Source: Bdellovibrionales bacterium (GTDB lineage: Bacteria; Bdellovibrionota; Bacteriovoracia; Bacteriovoracales; Bacteriovoracaceae). Taken from it: a DNA stretch of 9,862 bases. The stretch lies in the NCBI GenBank assembly GCA_030633015.1, contig DAOVTR010000030.1, positions 1 to 9,862 on the forward strand, given 5' to 3'. Of the stretch, positions 1 to 6,162 are shown piece by piece (position 1 is the stretch's first letter; each line of letters opens with the position of its first letter). The notes under the pieces were generated by a model. That model was given only the letters and a program-made list of their open reading frames with translations, made no database searches and was not told where the DNA came from. A program made the position numbers and the translations under genes.

Positions 1-1
1 A

Positions 2-634
2 GTAGGCCTCGCTTTTAATCTTATGACCCTTTTTATGATTACTTTTGCTCATGGAATGTTTTCTAGTTCAATTGGACCTTTAGTTCCAGTACTAAGAGAT
101 AATTTTTGGTTAAGCACCCACGTTACTACTATTATTTTATCTTATGGGGCCCTAGCTCTCAGCTGGGTATTGGCTAATTATGTTCTTATTACCAAAAGAT
201 TTTTTTCCATAAACAAAGATGACCTTAAAAACTATTCTGATATTACATACACATGTCTCAAATATGGAACTGTTCTACTTGCTGCGGGAATAATTTTAGG
301 AGGTGTTTGGGCAGATTACTCCTGGGGACGCTTTTGGGGTTGGGATCCAAAAGAGACATGGTCTTTAATTGTACTCTTTATATACATAGCAATTTTACAT
401 GGAAAATCTACGTCATGGATTACTCCTAAAAGATTTTTCCCTCTAACTGCAGCAGCTTTTATGAGTGTTATGATGGCATGGTTTGGTGTTAATTATATTC
501 TCGCTTCTGGACTTCATTCATATGGATTTAGCGAGGGAGGAGCAATTTTTTTATTTTCCTTTTTCACAATCCAAACTTTAATTATAATTATTACTTTTTT
601 GGGTCCAGAAAAAATTAATGAAGGAAAAATATAA
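2..634 (+). CDS. ccsA: CcsA-type cytochrome c biogenesis / heme-handling membrane protein (5' partial)
   Basis: The frame is open from the left window edge, so the start lies upstream; the first ATG at 23 is probably internal. At least 210 residues are visible. The product is a polytopic membrane protein. Numbered from the ATG at 23, residues 93-113 form the tryptophan-rich WWD heme-binding motif (WG..WGWDPKETW), which defines the CcsA/CcmC/CcmF heme-handling superfamily. Conserved histidines flank it: H33 in STHV, H126 in ILHGK and H165 in the GLHSYG motif near the C terminus. Family members present heme to apocytochrome c at the outer face of the inner membrane, usually with a CcsB/ResB partner, which would lie outside this window. 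HemX-like or CcmC relatives share the fold, so the exact subfamily is less sure than the superfamily. The stop codon abuts the start of the rseC-like gene, which suggests co-transcription and translational coupling. Confidence 0.85.
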   Translation, partial: VGLAFNLMTLFMITFAHGMFSSSIGPLVPVLRDNFWLSTHVTTIILSYGALALSWVLANYVLITKRFFSINKDDLKNYSDITYTCLKYGTVLLAAGIILGGVWADYSWGRFWGWDPKETWSLIVLFIYIAILHGKSTSWITPKRFFPLTAAAFMSVMMAWFGVNYILASGLHSYGFSEGGAIFLFSFFTIQTLIIIITFLGPEKINEGKI

Positions 635-1060
635 ATGGAAGACTCTCTTATAGAACATTCTGGATATGTCAAAGAAGTTACTAGCAACTCCATATCAGTT
701 CAAATTATTTCCGAATCAGCCTGTTCAGGTTGTCACGCTCGAGGTGCTTGTGGCACACTTGATACCCAAGAAAAAATAATTGCGGTTCACAAAGAAAATA
801 ATCAGTACCCTAATATTAAAAAAGGACAGCAAGTAAAAATAATTATTACAACAAAGACTGGTTTTTGGGCACTTTTCTTAGGTTACATTTTACCGTTCAT
901 TATAGTTCTAGCTACGTTAACATTATCTATTTTAATTACCCAAAACGAAGGCTTAAGTGGACTTTTATCTCTAGGTGCCCTGATACCCTATTATATATCG
1001 TTGTATCTTCTTAGAAATCACCTCCTTAAAACCTTTTCGTTCTCTTTACGTGAACTATAA
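635..1060 (+). CDS. rseC: RseC/MucC-family membrane protein (SoxR-reducing system / Rnf-associated)
   Basis: The product has 141 residues, close to the usual RseC length. The N-terminal soluble part holds a cysteine motif, C30-x2-C33-x5-C39 (SACSGCHARGACGT), typical of the family. Two transmembrane helices follow at about 77-102 and 107-126, with a short basic C terminus. The ATG follows the ccsA stop with no gap, and a GAAGGAAA Shine-Dalgarno lies in the end of ccsA. In Escherichia coli, RseC works with the Rsx (Rnf-like) complex to keep SoxR reduced. In several bacteria an rseC gene sits directly before rnfB, as it does here. Its position next to the complete rnf operon supports a role in assembling, feeding or modulating Rnf; a link to SoxR cannot be seen because no soxR lies in the window. 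The 145-bp gap after it suggests rnfB may have its own promoter. Confidence 0.88.
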   Translation: MEDSLIEHSGYVKEVTSNSISVQIISESACSGCHARGACGTLDTQEKIIAVHKENNQYPNIKKGQQVKIIITTKTGFWALFLGYILPFIIVLATLTLSILITQNEGLSGLLSLGALIPYYISLYLLRNHLLKTFSFSLREL

Positions 1061-1123
1061 TTTTAATATATAAATTAATGACCCATCGCCTTAAAAAAAC
1101 TCTTAATCCTTCAATGAAACCCT

Positions 1124-1152
1124 TTGATTTTTAACATTTTCTTTGGCAAAAT
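1124..1152 (+). promoter_or_regulatory. Weak candidate sigma70-like promoter for the rnf operon
   Basis: In the 145-bp gap before rnfB, TTGATT (1124-1129) and CAAAAT (1147-1152) are spaced by 17 bp. Each matches the sigma70 consensus at four of six positions. Transcription would start near 1159, giving a leader of about 45 nt before the rnfB ATG. In sequence this AT-rich such matches arise by chance, so this is only a candidate. No operator or riboswitch was recognised in the gap, and read-through from rseC is equally possible. Confidence 0.25.
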
Positions 1153-1205
1153 ACGTTTAAGTTTTTCACTAAAATTTAATGTAAACCCTGAGAAAAGAAT
1201 TTATT

Positions 1206-2075
1206 ATGAGTAATTTGATGATTTATTCTCTTTCTTCTTTAGGCGGAATAGGTGTAATTGCAGCAAGCATACTCTATGTTGCATCTAAGAAGTTTAAAGT
1301 AGAAGAAAACCCTAAAATTGATGAAGTTGAAGAAGCTCTTCCTGCTGCAAACTGCGGTGGATGTGGCTTTCCGGGATGTCGACCATTTGCTGAAGCAACC
1401 GTAAATGCCCAAGACCTGTCAACTCTAAATTGTCCCGTAGGTGGCAATGAGACCATGGCAAAAGTAGCTTCTATTTTAGGAATGGAAGTAATTGCAACTG
1501 AACCTAAAATTGCAGTTTTAAGATGCAATGGCTCATACGAAAACTCTCCTACAAAAGTTAATTATGAAGGAGCTTCTAGTTGTCTATCTGCACATACCAT
1601 GTATGCCGGAGCAGGAGGATGCCCTCATGGATGCCTAGGTTTAGGAGATTGCGTAGACGTTTGCAATTTTGATGCTCTCCATATGGATGAAAAAACCGGA
1701 CTACCAGTTGTGGATGAAGATAAGTGCGTGGCCTGTAATGCTTGTGTCGAAATTTGTCCACGTATACTCTATGAACTTCGACCAAAAGGTCCGTCAGGCA
1801 AAAGAGTTTATGTTGCCTGTATGAATGAAGAAAAAGGGGCTGTTTCTAAGAAAAATTGTAAAGTTGCATGTATCGGCTGTACAAAATGTGCAAAAATTTA
1901 TGATAGCGGAGATAAAGTTGTTATAAAAAATGCTCTTTCCTATATTGCTCCTGATATTGATATTGATAATTTTGGATCTGAAATAGTAGGGTGCTGTCCA
2001 ACCAATGCCATTTTAGGCGTCAGAGTTGAAGGAAAAAAACCAGAGCCCAAAAAACCTAAACCGGTGGCCGTATAG
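1206..2075 (+). CDS. rnfB: Rnf complex subunit B, long Fe-S type, with an altered C-terminal ferredoxin domain
   Basis: The product has 289 residues; the short E. coli type has about 190. RnfB exchanges electrons with ferredoxin at the cytoplasmic face of the Rnf complex. An N-terminal membrane helix spans about 5-26. A four-cysteine Fe-S domain follows: C50, C53, C58 and C76 (NCGGCGFPGC ... NCPVGG). Next comes a ferredoxin-like domain with C139-x3-C143-x5-C149-x3-C153 and C174-x2-C177-x2-C180-x3-C184. The C-terminal extension of long RnfB proteins follows, with C205, C218 and the GC.KC motif C222/C225/C228, ending in C264-P. In that last domain the positions normally holding the other cluster's cysteines are Y232, D254, G257 and I260, so one cluster seems to be lost. 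The tail (about 275-289) is rich in lysine and proline. The weak ribosome site GAGAAAAG lies 8-15 bp upstream. This is the first gene of the rnfBCDGEA set; rnfC starts 2 bp after it. Confidence 0.93.
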   Translation: MSNLMIYSLSSLGGIGVIAASILYVASKKFKVEENPKIDEVEEALPAANCGGCGFPGCRPFAEATVNAQDLSTLNCPVGGNETMAKVASILGMEVIATEPKIAVLRCNGSYENSPTKVNYEGASSCLSAHTMYAGAGGCPHGCLGLGDCVDVCNFDALHMDEKTGLPVVDEDKCVACNACVEICPRILYELRPKGPSGKRVYVACMNEEKGAVSKKNCKVACIGCTKCAKIYDSGDKVVIKNALSYIAPDIDIDNFGSEIVGCCPTNAILGVRVEGKKPEPKKPKPVAV

Positions 2076-2077
2076 TT

Positions 2078-3409
2078 ATGAATCTTAAAACGTTTAGTAG
2101 AGGTGGAGTTCATCCACAAGAAAATAAACTTTCAGCAACTTCTCCTATTGAAATTGCAACACTACCTACTTCTGTTTCCATACCAATATCTCAACACCTA
2201 GGTGCTCCTGCAAAGGCCTTGGTTAAAAAAGGTGATATGGTAAAAGTAGGAAGCATCATTGCTGAAACATCTGGATTTATCTCTGCCAATATCCACTCTT
2301 CTGTATCTGGAAAAGTTTCAAAAGTTGCAGAAGCAATGGATTCTACAGGTTATCGTAAAATGTCTATTCTAATTGATATTGATGGAGATGAATGGGAAGA
2401 AAACATTGATAATTCAAATACTCTAATTAAAGAAACCAATCTAACAAATGAAGAAATAATTGAAACCGTTAAAAAGTCAGGAATAGTTGGTCTTGGTGGC
2501 GCAACATTTCCAACTCATGTAAAACTAATGGTTCCTCCCGGAAAAAAAGTAGATGTTCTAGTTATTAACGGTGTTGAGTGTGAACCTTATCTTACCGCTG
2601 ATCACCGCATTATGCTTGAAAAAGCAGATGAAATTATGATTACTCTAACTAGACTTATGAAAGTTGTTAATTGTTCAAAAACAATTATAGGAATAGAAAA
2701 TAATAAACCAGATGCAATAGATCATCTTAAAAAAGTTGCTTCAAATTACACTGGAATAGAAATTACTCCTCTAAAAGTACAATATCCACAAGGTGGAGAA
2801 AAACAACTTCTTGATGCAGCTTTAAATAAGCAAGTTCCTCCTGGGGCCCTACCCATTGAAGTTGGTGCTGTCGTATTAAATGTTGGGACTATCTTTGCAA
2901 TCTATGAAGCAATTTTTAAAAACAAACCCTTGATCGAAAGGGTTGTTACAGTAACAGGAAAATCACTTTCATCACCTAAGAATTTTAAAGCAAGAGTTGG
3001 TACCCCCATCTCTCACCTAATAGAACTTGCTGGAGGACTTCCTGAAGATACTGGAAAAGTAATAAACGGCGGTCCCATGATGGGTAAAGCAGTTTCTACT
3101 ATTGAAGTCCCTGTTACGAAAGGAACTTCTGGCGTACTTATAATGAAAGAAACAGAATCCCATCGAAAAAAAGAGTCTCCTTGCATTCGATGTGCAAAAT
3201 GTGTTGGAGTTTGCCCTTTAAACCTAGAGCCGTATCTCTTATCTCGACTAGGAAGAAAATATATGTGGGATGATCTTGAAGGACAAAAAATCATGGATTG
3301 TATTGAGTGTGGATCATGTAGTTACACGTGCCCATCAAATATTCCACTCTTAGACTACATAAGAGTAGGAAAATCTGAAGTTAGTAAAATAATTAGAGCG
3401 AGGAAATAA
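2078..3409 (+). CDS. rnfC: Rnf complex subunit C, NADH-binding FMN/Fe-S subunit
   Basis: The product has 443 residues: the compact RnfC without the long Ala/Lys-rich C-terminal extension of E. coli RsxC. RnfC is the peripheral subunit where NAD+/NADH reacts. In order, an N-terminal barrel-sandwich region lies at about 30-100. The NADH/FMN Rossmann-like domain contains GIVGLGGATFPTHVK (135-149) and NGVECEPYLTADHR (164-177). An SLBB-like region covers about 285-340. Two [4Fe-4S] motifs follow: C369-x2-C372-x2-C375-x3-C379-P and C408-x2-C411-x2-C414-x3-C418-P. All expected cysteines are present. The ATG lies 2 bp after the rnfB stop and has a GGTGG ribosome site inside the end of rnfB, consistent with translational coupling. 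The next gene, rnfD, starts 2 bp after the stop. Confidence 0.96.
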   Translation: MNLKTFSRGGVHPQENKLSATSPIEIATLPTSVSIPISQHLGAPAKALVKKGDMVKVGSIIAETSGFISANIHSSVSGKVSKVAEAMDSTGYRKMSILIDIDGDEWEENIDNSNTLIKETNLTNEEIIETVKKSGIVGLGGATFPTHVKLMVPPGKKVDVLVINGVECEPYLTADHRIMLEKADEIMITLTRLMKVVNCSKTIIGIENNKPDAIDHLKKVASNYTGIEITPLKVQYPQGGEKQLLDAALNKQVPPGALPIEVGAVVLNVGTIFAIYEAIFKNKPLIERVVTVTGKSLSSPKNFKARVGTPISHLIELAGGLPEDTGKVINGGPMMGKAVSTIEVPVTKGTSGVLIMKETESHRKKESPCIRCAKCVGVCPLNLEPYLLSRLGRKYMWDDLEGQKIMDCIECGSCSYTCPSNIPLLDYIRVGKSEVSKIIRARK

Positions 3410-3411
3410 CA

Positions 3412-4404
3412 TTGAGTAATCAACTTTTAACATTATCCCCATCACCTCACGTAAAAAACGACCAAACAATTACAAAAATAATGTATGGAGTTGTTATTGC
3501 TATGATTCCAGCAATGATTATCTCATTTTTGTATTTTGGATTTGGAGCAATTAAAGTTACCGTCGTTGCTGTAATATCATGCCTCGTTATTGAAGCTATC
3601 ATTCAAAAATATCTTATGAAAACTGCTGTTACCATAAATGATGGTTCTGCACTTGTTACAGGTATCTTGCTTGCATTTAATCTTCCAAGTAACCTACCAT
3701 GTTGGATGATAATTGTTGGAAGTTTAGCTGCAATTGGTATCGGCAAAATGTCCTTTGGTGGTCTTGGAAATAATCCATTTAATCCAGCTTTAGTTGGAAG
3801 AGTATTTCTTCTTATATCTTTCCCTGCTCAAATGACCAGTTGGCCTAAGCCTAATTTTTTAAATTTTTCTTTTGCTGATGCTGAAACAGGTGCAACTGCA
3901 TTAGGCATTATGAAAGATGGTCTAAAGGCCGGAACTCCAATAACTGAGCTTTTAAAAGAAATACCAAGTTATTCTGAAATGTTTTTAGGACAGGTAAATG
4001 GATCTCTTGGGGAAGTATCAGCTCTGGCCCTAATTATTGGTGGCCTATATATGTTATATAAAAAAATTATTACATGGCATATCCCTGTTAGTTTTATCGG
4101 AACCGTTTTTGCTGTGAGTGGCATTCTTTATCTTTTTAATGACCAACAATTTGCCAACCCTTTATTTCATATGATTTCAGGAGGGTTAATATTGGGTGCA
4201 GTTTATATGGCCACTGATATGGTCTCAACGCCCATGACAAAATCTGGCATGATTCTCTTTGGAATTGGTTGTGGACTTTTAACTATAGTAATAAGAATGT
4301 TTGGAGCCTATCCTGAAGGTGTCTCTTTTGCTATTTTAATAATGAATGCAGTGGCACCGATTATAAATATTTATATAAAACCAAAACGGTTTGGAGTTAA
4401 ATAA
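3412..4404 (+). CDS. rnfD: Rnf complex subunit D, membrane FMN-binding subunit (TTG start)
   Basis: The product has 330 residues and about nine to ten hydrophobic segments from residue 22 to the C terminus. RnfD is a membrane subunit with covalently bound FMN in the ion-translocation path. Family signatures include DGSALVTGILLAFNLP (77-92), FGGLGNNPFNPALVGR (115-130) and, near the end, DMVSTPMTKSG. The flavinylation motif reads D156-x-x-T159-G160-A161-T162 (DAETGAT), so T162 is the expected FMN acceptor, attached by an ApbE-type transferase that is not in this window. The start is a TTG: AGGA at 3401-3404 is spaced 7 nt from it, the TTG lies 2 bp after the rnfC stop, and the following residues (SNQLLTLSPSPHV) match the usual RnfD N terminus. 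No ATG nearby would preserve that region. Confidence 0.94.
   Translation: MSNQLLTLSPSPHVKNDQTITKIMYGVVIAMIPAMIISFLYFGFGAIKVTVVAVISCLVIEAIIQKYLMKTAVTINDGSALVTGILLAFNLPSNLPCWMIIVGSLAAIGIGKMSFGGLGNNPFNPALVGRVFLLISFPAQMTSWPKPNFLNFSFADAETGATALGIMKDGLKAGTPITELLKEIPSYSEMFLGQVNGSLGEVSALALIIGGLYMLYKKIITWHIPVSFIGTVFAVSGILYLFNDQQFANPLFHMISGGLILGAVYMATDMVSTPMTKSGMILFGIGCGLLTIVIRMFGAYPEGVSFAILIMNAVAPIINIYIKPKRFGVK
4393..4396 (+). promoter_or_regulatory. Shine-Dalgarno GGAG deciding the rnfG start
   Basis: GGAG at the end of rnfD is spaced 9 nt from the ATG at 4406. A longer in-frame reading from a TTG at 4391 is possible, but it would overlap this ribosome site and the rnfD stop region. The ATG at 4406 is therefore preferred. 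Confidence 0.6.
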
Positions 4405-4405
4405 A

Positions 4406-5002
4406 ATGGCCAAAAAAAAGTTAGAATCAAATTTTATAAACATGGTGGTTATTTTAACGACGATTGCGCTAATCTCTGCTGGTACACTTTCTTTTATCTA
4501 TGATATTACAAAGGGACCAATTGAAGAGGCAAAAAAACAAAAGAAATTAAAGGCCATTACAGAAGTTGTTTTAAAAGGGTATGACAATAAGCCTGCTGAA
4601 GAAATGTACATTTTAAAAGATGAGTCAGGAGTTGATCTTGAGTGTTATCCTGCTAAAACAGATGGAAAACTTACTTCAGTTGCCATAAAAACATATACTA
4701 AAAAAGGATTTTCTGGAGAAATCTGGCTAATGGTTGGCCTAAAGGCCGATGGTTCAATTAATAAAATTTCAGTTATTGATCAAAAAGAAACACCAGGACT
4801 TGGAACTAAAATTATGGCCGATAAATTTAAATCTCAATTTGAGAATAAATTTCCTAATAAAAGTAAACTAATGGTTACAAAAGATGGTGGGGAAATAGAT
4901 GCAATTACAGCAGCAACAATTAGTTCAAGAGCTTTTTGTGATGCTGTAGACCGAGCATATAAAACATATAGAAACGACAAATCAATGGAAGAAAAATTAT
5001 GA
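4406..5002 (+). CDS. rnfG: Rnf complex subunit G, membrane-anchored covalent FMN subunit
   Basis: The product has 198 residues from the ATG at 4406; an upstream in-frame TTG at 4391 would add five. One N-terminal transmembrane helix (about 10-32) anchors a domain that in characterised Rnf complexes lies outside the membrane and carries covalent FMN on threonine. The FMN-binding domain shows the conserved [11 protein letters not shown] (126-135). The flavinylation motif is D165-A-I-T168-A-A-T171-I-S, with T171 the predicted acceptor. The usual glycine of the [ST]GAT motif is alanine here, a variant I recall from some RnfG proteins. The end overlaps the rnfE start by 4 bp (ATGA at 4999-5002), typical of coupled translation. 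Confidence 0.94.
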   Translation: MAKKKLESNFINMVVILTTIALISAGTLSFIYDITKGPIEEAKKQKKLKAITEVVLKGYDNKPAEEMYILKDESGVDLECYPAKTDGKLTSVAIKTYTKKGFSGEIWLMVGLKADGSINKISVIDQKETPGLGTKIMADKFKSQFENKFPNKSKLMVTKDGGEIDAITAATISSRAFCDAVDRAYKTYRNDKSMEEKL

Positions 5003-5586
5003 ATCAATGGCAAAATTTAACAAAAGGATTGTTTAAAGATAATCCAGTTTTTGTAATGCTTTTAGGAATGTGTCCAGTACTAGGAGTAACAACGTCAGCA
5101 ATTAATGGACTTGGAATGGGACTAGCAACCCTATTCGTATTAACCTTATCAAATTTGGTCGTCTCCCTTATAAAATCAATTATTCCTGATAAAGTTAGAA
5201 TTCCAGCATTCATAGTTGTAATTGCTTCTTTTGTAACAGTTGTCGATTTGTCCATGGCGGCATTCTTACAACCCCTGCATGAACAACTTGGACTTTTTAT
5301 ACCTCTTATTGTTGTGAACTGTATTATTTTAGGTAGGGCCGAAGCTTTTGCATCCAAAAATACAATCTTTTCATCAATAATAGATGGGTTCGGAATGGGA
5401 CTTGGGTTTACCTTAGCATTAACACTTCTTGGAGGAACTAGAGAAATTCTTGGAAGTGGATCAATATTTAATTACTCATTTGTTTCTGAAGATGCAAATA
5501 CCATTTTGCTTTTTGTAATGCCACCAGGGGCATTCATTGCTCTTGGTTATCTTATTGCAGCTATTAACAAATTTAAAAAGGCGTAA
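4999..5586 (+). CDS. rnfE: Rnf complex subunit E, integral membrane subunit
   Basis: The product has 195 residues, the usual RnfE length, with about six transmembrane helices. RnfE and RnfA (NqrD/NqrE homologues) are paired, inverted-topology membrane subunits that form the core of the ion-translocating module and share a central Fe-S centre. The signature [11 protein letters not shown] carries C25, and [15 protein letters not shown] carries C108; these are the cysteines expected to donate to the shared cluster. [10 protein letters not shown] (about 146-155) is another family motif. The ATG overlaps the rnfG stop by 4 bp and is preceded by GGAAG (4987-4991). The next gene, rnfA, begins 3 bp after the stop. 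Confidence 0.95.
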   Translation: MNQWQNLTKGLFKDNPVFVMLLGMCPVLGVTTSAINGLGMGLATLFVLTLSNLVVSLIKSIIPDKVRIPAFIVVIASFVTVVDLSMAAFLQPLHEQLGLFIPLIVVNCIILGRAEAFASKNTIFSSIIDGFGMGLGFTLALTLLGGTREILGSGSIFNYSFVSEDANTILLFVMPPGAFIALGYLIAAINKFKKA

Positions 5587-5589
5587 ATA

Positions 5590-6162
5590 ATGGAATATTT
5601 TTTTATAGTAATAGGTGCAATTTTTGTTAACAACATTGTTCTTTCTCAATTTTTGGGAATATGTCCATTCCTTGGTGTTTCAAAAAAAATATCTACTGCG
5701 CTAGGCATGGGGGGAGCAGTTATTTTTGTTATGACCCTTGCAACAATAGTAACTTATCTTTTAAACTCGTATGTATTAATACCTTTTGGATTACAATTTT
5801 TACAAACTGTTATTTTTATTTTAGTTATAGCGTCTCTAGTTCAATTAGTTGAAATTATACTAAAAAAAGTAGCACCTCCACTCTATCAGGCACTCGGAAT
5901 CTTTCTTCCACTTATTACAACGAATTGCGCAGTTTTAGGTGTAGCTATACTGGTAATTCAAAAAGAGTTTACACTTGTTGAGGGTGTTGTATTTGCAATT
6001 TCACATGCATTAGGATTTACCCTTGCACTTGTATTATTTGCAGGATTAAGAGAACAACTTGAACTGATGAATATACCAAAAGGCATGAAAGGCATTCCAA
6101 TTTCATTAATTGTTGCAGGTCTTTTATCTCTTGCGTTTATGGGGTTTGCTGGAATCGTCTAA
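5590..6162 (+). CDS. rnfA: Rnf complex subunit A, integral membrane subunit
   Basis: The product has 190 residues and about six transmembrane helices. It is the inverted-topology partner of RnfE. The paired signatures are [15 protein letters not shown] with C25 and [13 protein letters not shown] with C113, at the positions matching the RnfE cysteines. [23 protein letters not shown] near the C terminus is also typical of RnfA. An AAAGG ribosome site at 5577-5581 precedes the ATG by 8 nt. This is the last gene of the operon. Its TAA (6160-6162) overlaps the stop codon of the converging minus-strand gene, so no separate terminator region follows. Confidence 0.95.
   Translation: MEYFFIVIGAIFVNNIVLSQFLGICPFLGVSKKISTALGMGGAVIFVMTLATIVTYLLNSYVLIPFGLQFLQTVIFILVIASLVQLVEIILKKVAPPLYQALGIFLPLITTNCAVLGVAILVIQKEFTLVEGVVFAISHALGFTLALVLFAGLREQLELMNIPKGMKGIPISLIVAGLLSLAFMGFAGIV

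Noticed and set aside
1143..1160. TTGGCA-containing stretch resembling a sigma54 -24 element before rnfB
   Set aside because: GG at 1145 is not followed 10 bp later by GC (TT is found), so the -12 element is absent.
4412..4419. A8 tract near the start of rnfG as a possible phase-variation site
   Set aside because: It encodes ordinary lysines, and runs of this length are common in this AT-rich window (for example T9 at 7200-7208).
5004..5357. Minus-strand open frame of 117 codons within rnfE
   Set aside because: It is antisense to a certain rnfE and has no family-like features; the same applies to the minus-strand frames within rnfB and rnfC.
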